From Stromatinia cepivora (taxonomy: Eukaryota; Ascomycota; Leotiomycetes; Helotiales; Sclerotiniaceae): a DNA stretch of 64,000 nucleotides. Below are positions 22,133 through 33,012 of the stretch, piece after piece. The translations under genes and the position numbers were made by a program. Each line of letters starts with the position of its first letter. The stretch's first letter is position 1. The stretch spans positions 1,116,001-1,180,000 of the forward strand of contig RCTD01000015.1 of assembly GCA_014898415.1 (NCBI GenBank). Direction: 5' to 3'. The notes below the pieces were generated by a model that did no database searches, was not told the origin of the DNA, and was given only the letters and a program-made list of their open reading frames with translations.

Positions 22133-23261
22133 ACGAACATCACATTCGAGCCACCAACTCCCTCTTCGCTAGCCAACGAGATTCAATTCTATATCCATCC
22201 CCAAGAAACTATTTCCGAAACTTTAATTCCTATTCTATACCGACATCTACCATATAGTAATCCCATCTACAGCCGAATGCTCGCTCCCCACAATACTCCC
22301 TCTCGACACTGTCTCTTCGCTGCCACATTTCCTCCATATGATCAAGTGCCCTTACTATACACCATTCTATTCCCCGACCGACCCCGTAAAACTGAATCTC
22401 AGATCTGGGTTTTCAATCCGCTGGTCACGCCATCCTACCCGCAACCTCTGTCTCAAGAAAATGCGTCTCTCTTAACCACCCATCTCAAAACCCTCCTCAA
22501 ATTCCTAAAAGAAAGTGTTATCCCCGAAGCTCCGGGTCATCCCTTCCATCCAATTCTGAAATTTGCGTATCTACACGAAACTATCACAAATACTTTAACC
22601 ACTCTCCTTCAGTCTCGATCACAATCCAAATCTTCCTCAATCATCGCCCACAACACCCAATGGAACCTCTATCTAATCCTCACAACCCTCCCTTCCGTCC
22701 CTCCGTCCCACGATTTACAACTCCCTTTCACCATATCCCGTGTTCCACCAGAACATATTCATCTCGTGGTCTCCACCTCCTCCATTCCTCGAGAACCTAG
22801 TACGCTACTCGCACGGCCTTCGCTTTGTTTTCTGACTGATTTGGGTGAAATGATTGCTTGGGCTTTTATTGGTATTGATGGCACACGTGAGTACAACCTC
22901 TTTTCACCCCTTTTTATCCCCCCCCCAATCGCATCTTCCATTTCATCCAGTCCCCGTTCCCAATCGCATTACTTCCCACTTCATCCTACCCTCAACTAAT
23001 CACTAACACCCTAAAGTCGCAACCCTCTACATACAACCCTCATACCGAGGCCAAGGACTCGCAACACACATTGCGCGCTCACCAGTCCATCGTCTCGGAC
23101 GTGAAGAATTTCGAGATCTAGGGTTTACTGGGGAGAGTGGGTGAGTGCATGCGGATGTTAAGGAGGGGAATAGTGGGAGTGAGGGGGTTATGAGGGGGCT
23201 TGGGGGGAAGAAAAGTTTGAGTAGTTGTTTTTGGGTTGATTGTGAGGCTTTGGATTTTTGA
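22133..23261 (+). pseudogene. GNAT-family N-acetyltransferase, apparently disrupted
   Basis: Coding similarity runs through 22133-22886 and, after a GTGAGT...AAG intron (22887-23016), through 23017-23261. The second exon holds the acetyl-CoA binding signature YIQPSYRGQGLAT and continues to ..GFTGESG, where TGA at 23142-23144 stops the frame. Past this codon the same frame goes on VHADVKEGNSGSEGVMRGLG, the family's GW-x-HAD...N..S...LGG block, ending at 23259-23261. The stop sits where the family has Trp (TGG to TGA). At the 5' end the coding-like frame reads ..NITFEPPTP.. with ACG at 22133 in a likely start position; the first in-frame ATG, 22277, is well inside conserved sequence. Two lesions suggest a pseudogene. 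Alternatives are an undetected 5' exon and TGA readthrough. Confidence 0.65.
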
Positions 23262-24510
23262 GGGAATGGGGAGTGTGGATGGATAGATGAGAAAAGATTA
23301 TAAAGGAGGGGGAGAAGATATGGATAGAAAGAAAGTAGTTGTGTTGGAGTTAATGAGTATATATTAGGAGATAAATTTGGAGTTCTGGTACCATCTAATG
23401 TATCCCGAAGCTGTGTAGTCCCATGCTTCTCAGAGACTTGATTTTCAGTTTCCTAAAAAAAGATCAGCTACAACTCACTGTTTCCAATCGCGCAGTGAGT
23501 AAACTGTACACAAATAACCGACTTAATTTCGGAAATCTTTCTATTCAAATTTGATCAATGATCAATGGTCGATGTTTTTTTTTTTTTGCTCAATCAACTC
23601 AAAAGCTACCTTTGAATTTAAAGAGAAGAACATGAAATTCTGGAGAAATTTCCATATCATCATCACCTCCGAACGACTAGAAAAAATGATATTGACTCTT
23701 GAGTTTAACTTGGAATTATCGTAAAGGAAAGAAATTAGATGGATGGAGAACCGTATATTCCTCTCAGATTTACAAAGATGTGCTCACCAGAAAGTATACA
23801 ATTTTGCTGCTGCAAAGGAGGTTTCATATTTGAGTTAAACTTACATAACCTTACAAATCACCTTGAACCTCACTTATCCTCTCCTTTTCTCTAATTCTCA
23901 AAGTTTTCACCAAGACACAACTCCCAAATAAAATCCCCAAAAATCCAAAATAATACATGAAAAATCACAAAACGATATTCCGTAAAGCTGAAACTCAACC
24001 TGCCTGAGGACAGATTTCACAGGTTCCATGCGATGTCTTGTTTTATAACCTCAAGGAGCTTGTAAGTAATAGAGTGAAGAGCCCTAACCATTCTGCTGGG
24101 AGGCTTTAGGAATTCTAGGGACTGGGATGGTGTGGGTTGTTTGTTGTTCTGTTGAATGGGGTTGGAAGGTGTTGAGAGTAAATTGGATTCGTATTAAAAG
24201 CCAGAGGCGTCTGATGTTCGTGAATAGATACTTACAAAGCTTATATTTATGGAATATATATCTTAGACTAGCTAATCATAAGTCGATAGATGCAGATTCA
24301 TCAAAAGGGGCTCTGTTTACTATTATCTAAAGGTTATTAGTTGAAAGCTAAGCTATTATATGGACTTCACAGCATTATCACAAAGCATATTGGTCCCGCC
24401 ATATATGCTGCTGTTCATTACACATGTATGAATATACAGAATGGATTACTTGTAATCTTACAATGACTCAGTATATAACCATCCATTGTATTGTGGAAAT
24501 CGAGCTAAGT
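23262..24510. other. Intergenic spacer
   Basis: Contains a poly-T run at about 23575-23587. No gene was supported. Confidence 0.5.
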
Positions 24511-24852
24511 TTACGGGATGTGAAAGCTCTCCCCCCTCATCAAAAACCCCACATTAACAAATCCAAAAACACTAAGAACTATCATACCCTCTCTCATCCA
24601 GCCTTCAAAATTCATAACCACATATACGATGTAGAAAACTAGGAAGATGGTATAGATTGCTATGGTTGATTGTTTGAGTTGGGTTGGTGTTGGTTGCCAG
24701 CAAGTATCGAGCTGTCCAAAGGTAGCTTTATAATTTTGGATACCTTCACGACTCCGCAGTGCTTTCTCAAGAAGCACTTCAGGAGAGATAGATATACGTG
24801 TAAAAAGAGCTCCAAGGGCATTAAAGAGGCTGTTAAGCAGAGATGCGAGCAT
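24511..24852 (-). CDS. Possible small membrane protein
   Basis: An open frame of 113 residues with two hydrophobic stretches near the C terminus (TIAIYTIFLVFYIVYVVMNF and MIVLSVFGFVNVGFLM) after an amphipathic N-terminal half. No family was recognised. It may be the last exon of a longer gene reaching up to about 25300, where other minus-strand frames occur, or a chance frame. Confidence 0.3.
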   Translation of the reverse strand: MLASLLNSLFNALGALFTRISISPEVLLEKALRSREGIQNYKATFGQLDTCWQPTPTQLKQSTIAIYTIFLVFYIVYVVMNFEGWMREGMIVLSVFGFVNVGFLMRGESFHIP

Positions 24853-26501
24853 GATTGCGGAATAAGGCGAAGGATAGGATCAGGAATTGGCGAGTTGAGG
24901 GAGAAAGATGGTTGGTTAGGGGGGGGCAAAGGTAAGTGAGGAAGTTGTCGAGGTTGTGGGGTTGGGTTGCTATGTTTGCGGTGATGTTCATGATGATGAT
25001 TTGGTGGTTGTTTAGATTGGGTGGAAAGGGTCGGGTATTTTGGAAAGTTGATGAAGTTGATGAAGTTGATGAAGTTGATGACCACTAGGTAGTTTATCTA
25101 TGGACCGCGTTCTGGAGAAGGAAGTTGTTGCGAGAGTGATAGAAGAAGTAGAAACTTCCCAATACCTACCGATCTGTGGATACAAAATATCTATAACGTA
25201 TAGTTTCCGTGGCTGTACAGAGGGTGCTGTACAGAAGGTGCCGTACACATCGTCGTGGACTTCAAATATAAATCTATTCATCCAAACGAGAGTCCCAGAA
25301 TTCAATTCAATACTATGAGTGTATATTAAGGTACGTTGATTTAAGTGTAAAATAAATGTATCTCTTTACCAATATTTCATTGCAGTAGAAGAAGTAAACT
25401 AAAATAGATGTACAAATTTCCATTATACCGCAGTACTTCTAGCTCCAACTTGTAATTTTCCAAGTCACGCACCAATAACCACACACGCGACACAAAAAGA
25501 AAACCCATATCAAAACACAAACCCAAAAAACCATTCGATTATCGGATGTGAGCCAGGATAACGAAAACATTATGAGTCTCTAAAACCTAAGAGATCATTT
25601 AATACTCAAATCCAAATTGGGATGTGGAAAATGTTATGAGGCCCACTGGACATTCAAAATATGTTTGACTTTGATGTGATTAGTTTCTCCATCGCATGTC
25701 CTCCATTTCAAGGTACACATTCAAGTCCCTTGCGATACACAAGAAGATACACAATACCATTTCAAGATTCGATTTAGCTCCTCTTCCTCCTCCCCCTTTT
25801 TTGGAAAGTTTTTGCAGGAATATTTGTGCTTAACGATACAACGATATGTATTACATTAGACATAGCTATAAATTCAAACCAGACTTCCACTCATACCACT
25901 AAGTAGTGAGTACAGATCGCAAGATTCGAAACCGGGAAGGAGATAGATGGATAGATTTGTAATTCATACTTAAATTTCCATTACAATATGGATCGGGGAT
26001 TTAGTAGCTGATCAAAAAGAAGAATAGAATGGACGGTTGGGTTTTCTCTTCTTTACAGAATTTTTCAATTCTGAAATGCAATGTGAGTGCCTTTAATATA
26101 TCCACGAATACCCGAGTAATGAAACAAATATAGATTATGCGGAGCCTTCCACTTGGAGCAACGGTGTATCAAAATACTATCTTGAATCGTTTCATGGAGA
26201 TATATGTGAACATTGCTGGCGCCAATAGGTATGTGATTCAGGGTAGCTCTGGACCCTTTGGATAAACTAATTTGATTGAGCAAGCAGGTATCTATGATAT
26301 ACAATACACGAATACGCCGATTGAAATAGCCAAACCCTAATATTTCCAGACGCCGATTCACATACTTCCGTAGAGGTATAATACCATCTGTTTTCCCTAC
26401 CATTCATATACCCATGATGCACTCCCCGCTAATATAACATACAAATCTAATATCCCATCCATACACCGTACGCCCAAATTTTCGCGTTATGCCTTTCAGC
26501 T
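24853..26501. other. Intergenic spacer with a 9-bp tandem repeat
   Basis: A GTTGATGAA unit is repeated about four times at 25040-25080. A minus-strand frame at 26065-26403 just downstream of the first DUF5672 gene has no family features. Nothing else was recognised. Confidence 0.45.
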
Positions 26502-27682
26502 TCATTCGCCCTCTTTCTTGTCTTTCGCAATTTCTCCCTTCTTGTTATCCCCCGGACACCTTTCCCTCTCCAACTTCATTGGCATTATCATCGACAGTTC
26601 AGGACAATATTCAAAAATCTTCTTCCTATGATCCGGGTCCTTCCACACATCTTCCGGAAGCACCCCTCCTCCATCTCGTACATGATATCCCATAGGGCGA
26701 TCATGATATCTATCTTCGACCGAAAAATGATCTTCTTTTTCACCACTAGCAACTCGCGCTCCTGGTAATAACGTGATCCGTTTCCCGAACCACTCATCTT
26801 CGGGGGCTGTATCGTTAATCCTGGATTGAAACCCAAGTATCTTTCTCACTGTCGAAATCCTTCGGAATGAAAGACCACCATTTCCTGCAAAATGATCGTT
26901 CGCGATTCTATATAAATCTATGTTAGTTTATGTCTTGAATAATAATACAATGCTTGAGCTCAAAAGTATCTCTTACCTAGGAGCACCAGCCCAATCATAG
27001 TCCAACCAATCATTCAAACTTTCTTCCGAATTTCCACACATAATACTATCCGACTCAAATTTAAGCAACCATTCGACTTCGGGCAAAAGTTCATCATAGA
27101 ATCGAATATCCGTAAGGACCCTGAACACATCCTCTTTACTATCAACCTTCCACGGTTTCGGGAGAACAATCAAATCCAGCTTGCCATTAGCCTTATGATA
27201 TTGTGTAGCGAAACTGCGGGACACAGTTGTGACGCTCTTATTTGTGCCGATAAACACAAAGCGCCAATCCGGTGGCACAACAGAAATCATATGTAGAATT
27301 TGTGGGACCAAGTGAGGAATAGGTCTGCCTTCGATGAGGAGTGCAACTTTGGAGGCATTGAATTGTTCGCGTGGGTCGTGGTTTGAATACCAGTCTACTT
27401 TGATGGCGGGGATCTTGTCGACAGCAGAGGATATTCGGTCTTTGATGTGCTCTTCAACAACCGGTCGGTATCGCGGAAAGAAATGCGCTATCCACCATCT
27501 AAGTACTGAGTGATTAGACTTTATTCCTTGGACTTTGAGGTATGTCTCGAGGTCTGAGGTAAGGCTAGGTTGGGCGCAATGACTTACGTTGCTATCAAAG
27601 ATATCAATAACAGAATTCTGGTTTTATTTATCACCAATACACCATTACCCAAATGACCGGGCCGAGCAGTCGAAGACGACAT
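26502..27682 (-). CDS. DUF5672 family type II membrane protein (copy 1)
   Basis: Three exons on the minus strand: 27682-27588, 27498-26977, 26907-26502, coding 340 residues. The first exon gives a short cytosolic tail and a signal anchor (ILLLISLIATWWIAHFF, completed across intron 1). The lumenal part has the DUF5672 landmarks VALLIEGRPIPHLVPQILHM, VVPPDWRFVFIG, then WLLKFESDSIMCGNS, LDYDWAGAP, NGGLSFRR, EDEWF and a C-terminal RPMGYH...YCPEL block. DUF5672 proteins are thought to be glycosyltransferase-like with a GT-A type fold; the acidic FESDS motif is the likely metal/nucleotide site (inference). Splice choice is supported by exact recovery of these motifs across both introns. Confidence 0.82.
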
Positions 27683-28651
27683 TATTTTCACACAGGAAGA
27701 AAATATGTAAAGTATGATTCTTGCGAAAGGAACAGAATAGGTGAATGTAGAGAGGTGCAACCCGTTTTCCGGAATAGTAACGCAAACACGGGAATCCCAA
27801 AAAGTTTAAAACATAAGAATTGTAATTGGGCTAGAATTATGAAATTGATTCGGTCTACGACCTTACATGGATGTGCATGGCGATGCCTCTCTCAATCTAA
27901 CACAGTAGGTGAATGCGCAAGAGAAGGCGATCTGATAGAGGGGGAGATATGAAGTGGTGCGAGAGAGAATATAGGAAGCTGAATTTATTATCTTAAGCCA
28001 CAAGATTTAAAACGTGTATTGGGCATTTAATATTATGGAGGTGTATAATTATCCGATTCTTACATGCCCCAAATTTCAATTCCCTACCCTTGCAAGGTTC
28101 CCCCGCGTCCGAAATCCTGGCGTACATCTTTTTAATGGAGAAATTTCTCATTATCAAAGTCTATTACAGGAAATACATCCAAGCTTAAGATTCTACCTTG
28201 TTGATATTATAGCCAGGTAGATAACACGTACACAGCCATCATTTCCCAAATGGGTAATAATATATATGCTTCTAATTAGGAATTGTGCAAGGGAAAAGAT
28301 ATCATTTCCGGAAGTTTCTTGTGGGGTTTATGATTTGAGGGGAAAGAAAGTTGCAAGACATGATGGCTATTATGGGGAATGTGGAAAGCCCCTTTATCTA
28401 TACTTTTCGCTTCCCGCCACCAAGAAGAATTCTCTCAATCAGTGATAGTATGGTTAGAAGAAGAGACAAGTAGGAAGTTCTGAAAATCACCATATTCATA
28501 GCACAAGGCAAAACTGGGAAGTCAAGTCACAAATAATTATAGCTAATCGATCTATCTAATCACCGGTAACTCCATATCATCTACAATAAAGACCCTTTTC
28601 ACATGAAATTGCCGAACCCCTTTCATTATTTACTAGTCATAGGATGCCATA
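27683..28651. other. Intergenic between DUF5672 copies 1 and 2
   Basis: Presumably the promoter of copy 1 and the 3' UTR of copy 2. The plus-strand frames here lack family features. Confidence 0.45.
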
Positions 28652-30042
28652 TTACCATCCCACTCCTCCATTTTCAAATGTAGGAAACTCCCTTCCATGA
28701 TGCGGTACAGAACACAATCTATATTCAGGACACCAATCAAGTAATTTATCCATCTGATCTTCCTTCCACTTGTGCACGCGATGTAGTCCCAATGGGTGTG
28801 GATAATCGATGGATTCAACACTGAATGTACGAGTAACTTCTTCGGCGGGTAAATTAATTGCACCATCGTCTTCTGGATCAATGCCAATGTTCTCTTCATC
28901 GTCTTGTAACTTGCGTAGCCTGAATTATATCGTTAGTGTGTTTCCATGAAATAAAAAACCTGGACGTACTTTTCTTGAAACCATCGATCTTCTGCCATTT
29001 CTTCCTCTGGTTCCTCCTCCTTCTGTTCTCTCTTCTCATTCTTCTTCCCATTTTCCTTCCCTTGCTCCTTCTTGCCATCTTGCTTGCCTCCGCTTGCCTT
29101 CTTATTATCATTTTGACCTTTCCCCTTAGTCTTCTTCCTCTCGTTTTCCAGCTTCTTCTTTTCGTCCTCCAATTTCTTCTTCTTCTTTTCTTCCCCCAAT
29201 TTCTTCTTTTTCTCTTGTTCCTCCTTTTTCCTCTGTTCCTCCTCTTTCTTCTTCTGCTCTTCCTCCTTTTTCTTCCGCGCTTCCTCTTTCCTCTTTTTCT
29301 CGTCCTCCTGCTTCTTGACCTCCTCAGCAAAGTCGAAAATGTCCAAAGCCCTTAACATACTACTCCTTTTCCGCAAACTCAAGCCCCCTCTATGCCCCTT
29401 ATCCTTGACCGGTGTCCCGATCAAGTCATAAGCGGAAAAGTCATCGACACTCGTTGCTGCATTAGAACACAACATACTATCGCTATTGAAGAGTAAAATA
29501 TGCTCTGCGGGTGCAAGATTCTCCCACAGCCATGTATCTGTCATGAATTTATTTCTGGCTTTGAGGTCGGTAAAGAGAACTGATTGTGGCAGATTACGTA
29601 TTTGAATGAGACCTTGTGTAAGATATCGAGAGAGTGCTGCAGATGTGGAAAATCGGCCAACTTCTTCGATCGAAGTATAAATTAGAATTGGCCAAGTGGG
29701 ACCGAGAACGCTGCCAAAGTGGAGTACGAGAGGTATCACTTCAGGACGGTAGCTATCCTCAATTATCACCGCCACTTTATTGAAAATTGTTCCATTGAAG
29801 TAATCCCCAAACTCATCTATAACAGGCTTGGTTTCAACTATCGCATTTGACTTCTCTCCAAGGAACAGATTCGGGAGGGAAAATGTTGGGCGCGATGAGT
29901 TCAAAAAATTTGTGTGATTCGAATAGATTTCAATGACAGTATGATTTGGATTAGAGAGCTTGACTGCCCAGATAAAAATAAGGAGAAGAATAGCCCCAAA
30001 TCCGATGTTCCGAGCTCGACGTTGCTGGACATCAACAGCCAT
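28652..30042 (-). CDS. DUF5672 family protein with long ER/K-rich insertion (copy 2)
   Basis: Two exons, 30042-28970 and 28919-28652, coding 446 residues. A signal anchor (about residues 13-30, IGFGAILLLIFIWAVKL) is followed by the family blocks VAVIIEDSYRPEVIPLVLHF, LGPTWPILIYT, HILLFNSDSMLCSNA, YDLIGTPV and RGGLSLRKRSSML. At about residues 240-350 there is an insertion made almost wholly of Lys, Glu, Arg and Gln (EEQKKKEEEQRKKEEQE-type repeats). The family frame then resumes with AEDRWF and, after the intron, HPLGLHRVHKW and LLDWCPEYRLC. The insert sits where copies 1 and 3 have only a few residues between the GGLS(L/F)R helix and the ED(E/V)W motif. It should form a stable single alpha helix. 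The opposite-strand poly-Leu/Phe frame is its shadow. Confidence 0.82.
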
Positions 30043-31377
30043 GGCCTCTGACCCTACCGTCTTATTCGAAGATCTGCTCAGGACTTAATGAATGTATCTT
30101 CATACAAAGACTTGTTAAAGTTCACCGAAGCATTGAGCATAAGATATGTCCGCTAGAACAAAATTTTGACCAAGTAGTGTAAGTTCAATTGATCGACGTT
30201 AACAAGCAGATTCTTCTGCACTTGCAAGAAACGGCTTGGCCATGAGACAGAGCATGTCAAAAAATAGTTAATGAGGTCTCAGATGCTTTCGGCAAGATAA
30301 GAAAATATGTATGAAATCGATCGCCACAAACTATTAACTTTCCTCTTGATTCTAGATGAGAATTCTCAATTAAATGCAGGCAGAAGTGATAGTGAAAGGG
30401 GTAACGCATAGAAATGCCGATAACATTCACACCATCCTTTTTTTAAATTCGATATATATCGGCAAGTTAGCTTTTACCTTGCACTGAAAAGCCATAAGAC
30501 ATCGTGGAAATTGAGGCTGAAAACAGACTTTTTTCCGCAAGCAGAGAATTGGGGCATTCAAAATCAGCCGTGTTTCGAAATTTTGTATGCCCCAAGCATA
30601 TTACCCTTGCGTGCCAGAGAGACCAATCAACTCTCCCTCAATTTCATTCTACATCTAACATTCAGAGTGAGCTTGATCTTACGACCGGCTGATAAGCCAC
30701 GAAGGAAGGAGATAGACACAGTCAGCCTCTATCACAAACATAGGGCGGGGACAGGTTGACAGTTCCGAAAGGATACATGATCGGATATGATCGATTTGAC
30801 AGGAAAGAAGAGGAGTCGAGCCTTGCTCGTGATTTTCCAGCTTGCTAGGTACTAGGTGCTAGGTAGTAGTAGAGTGAGATCATAAAAATAACAATAATTT
30901 GAGCTGGGGGGGGTATTAACATGCAATTCTATCATCTCACAGAAGAAAGTCAGAGTTCAAAAACGTTGAAGTTGGAATGGTGTATAATGGTGTATGTAAT
31001 CGGATAATATACCCGGAGGATCGCCCACTCAGCTTCTAGTCCTACGCTTACTTTAAAGCTAGGACGCTAATTAACTTGCCATCCCACGCTTCACTCCAAC
31101 CCCACTCAAGTACCGGCATACCAAATCCGGTGCATCCCAAGAATCTAGCTCCCTTTCCTTCCGTTATTCATCCATCCTAAACACCACAGTCAAACTTCAA
31201 AGACTCTAGACCGCGTCATGTTGATAATACCTAAAACTCGGATCTAATTTTGAAGTTTTACAACTACGGACCTATATATTATTGAATTGCGGAGTTTTCG
31301 GTCCTACAAATTGGTATCTGATTGAAACCACAAACCCCTTGAGCCCATTGCGGCAAATTCAATCAACAATCACAATC
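30043..31377. promoter_or_regulatory. Divergent spacer between DUF5672 copies 2 and 3
   Basis: Separates the two starts of divergently oriented paralogues, so both promoters are expected here. A G run lies at about 30906-30912. No defined site was recognised. Confidence 0.4.
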
Positions 31378-32638
31378 ATGTCGTCGCCAAATGGTGGGAT
31401 GACTATTGAGGATATATGGGCCACCACAACATCGACTGTGGTGGTCGCATGGTCGAAAACTACAAGACGTATGCGGGTTGTTGGTGGTGTATTTTTATTC
31501 TTGTGAGTCAATATCCAACCATAAGCCAATTGCACATAAAGTACTAACATAATATTCCTACTGCAGCATTCTCTCTATCCTACTTTTCAGACCCTCAATA
31601 CCAGAACGCCCATCACTCCCCAAAATCCCAAAGGTAAGCCTCGACTACGGCGCACCTGCACCCTCTCAATTCAACGCTTCCAAAGTAGCTCTCCTGATCG
31701 AAAATCGCGTCAATCCAATTCTCTCACCCCTCATGCTACACTTCATGTCCGTCGTACCACCCGACTGGCGTTTCCGTTTCATGGGCAGTCTCGAATCTGT
31801 CGCGCATATGAATACAAGCCGCGCCATTCGTCAGCATGTTGCATCAGGAAAACTCGACCTAACATATATTCCTGCGAACATGACCACCGGGTCCCAAGAA
31901 GAAATTAGCAGATTTCTGACGAACCTATGGCTTTATGAGACGGTCCTAAAACCTGCGGAATGGTTACTGGTTTTCCAGACAGATAGTATGCTTTGTGCGA
32001 ATAGTAGGCAAAGTCTTAACAACTGGCTGGATTACGATTGGGTAGGAGCACCATGGAATCCTAATGGGAGATTTGGAGGAAATGGAGGATTGAGTTTAAG
32101 ACGTGTGAGCGCCATTATCGATGTTCTCCGCCACCAAGTACGAGTAGATGATTCAGAGGCAGAAGATGTATGGCTTACTGATCGATTGGGGCATCGACCC
32201 GGGGCCAAGCTTGCAAATGGAACAGCCTCACTTACATTTTCGGGAGAGATGTATAGTGGACAAGGCGAGCGAGTTTCTGCTGAGAAAAAGAAGGGGAAAG
32301 GAACAGACGGAACAAAAGCCGGGGGGTTGATTAAGGGGGTTGATGATTGGAGAGATGGGTTTTATGAACCTATGGGTTATCATACTGGTGGTAGTGGGGT
32401 AACACTACATTCTGGGATTTGGGGAACGCCTGAGAAGAGAAAGCATATTTGGGATTATTGTCCTGAAGTCAAGATGACGCTTAAAATGGATGCGGCAAAA
32501 TACGTCCCAGGAGATTGTCAATCGAATTGGAAACGATGGGATATGGGTCAAGAGGATGTTGATCGAGTGGATGAGAATGTGGAAATCATTGATGGGGTTG
32601 AATATCCTATGTTACCTGCTGGTTTAGTACCGTGGTAA
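31378..32638 (+). CDS. DUF5672 family type II membrane protein (copy 3)
   Basis: Two exons, 31378-31502 and 31567-32638, coding 398 residues. The intron falls inside the signal anchor (VVGGVFLF then ILSILLF). Family blocks follow in order: VALLIENRVNPILSPLMLHF, VVPPDWRFRFMGS, WLLVFQTDSMLCANS, LDYDWVGAPW, NGGLSLRRVSAI, EAEDVWLTDRL, a glycine/lysine-rich variable loop (EKKKGKGTDGTK), EPMGYHTGG, and IWDYCPEVKM near the C terminus. Of the three neighbours it is closest to copy 1 in motif wording. A Golgi lumenal location is inferred from the type II layout; enzyme activity is not demonstrated by the sequence. Confidence 0.85.
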
Positions 32639-33005
32639 TTTAGATACTTTACACTTCATCTCTCTACCATTTTACTGCGCGTAATATACTATTAGGCGTT
32701 CATTTTAAAGCTGGTCTATAATTCTTTTTCTTTTCTTGATTCGGGGGTCATAGGAGAAACACTGGCAAAGATATTTATGAAGACATGCATGTAGAATATG
32801 TGGCGTTAGGTCTTTTCCAGGAGGAATATAGGGGGCGTCGAATCATGTTTCAAAGTTTACATTGATGAGGAGAGTCAACACCCTTGAGACATCCCTTGCT
32901 GGGCTTATGGTGGCGCAATATTTTATCCCTATAGTTGTTCTTACATACATATCTTACATACATGTCTTACATACATGTCTTACATACGTGTCTTACATAC
33001 ATGTC
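32639..33005. other. Intergenic, convergent 3' ends, with a tandem repeat
   Basis: Holds the 3' flank of DUF5672 copy 3 and the repeat array that abuts the P450 remnant. No gene was supported. Confidence 0.5.
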
Positions 33006-33012
33006 TTACATG
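32940..33012. repeat. 13-bp minisatellite CTTACATACATGT, five copies
   Basis: Five head-to-tail units with two variant positions (ATAT in the first, GTGT in the fourth), plus a partial sixth. The array runs into the stop codon of the P450 remnant. Confidence 0.85.

Noticed and set aside
24660..25305. Minus-strand frames with INFINFINF / HQLHQLHQL repeats
   Set aside because: Caused by the 9-bp tandem repeat at 25040-25080 read in two frames.
26065..26403. 112-codon minus-strand frame after DUF5672 copy 1
   Set aside because: No family feature and no splice link to the upstream gene; kept as unexplained spacer.
28936..29355. Plus-strand frame of Leu/Phe repeats that looks like a membrane protein
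   Set aside because: Exact antisense of the Lys/Glu-rich helix of DUF5672 copy 2; GAA/AAG codons read as TTC/CTT.
32940..33012. Possible CRISPR-like array
   Set aside because: Units are contiguous 13-mers without spacers, in a eukaryotic setting.
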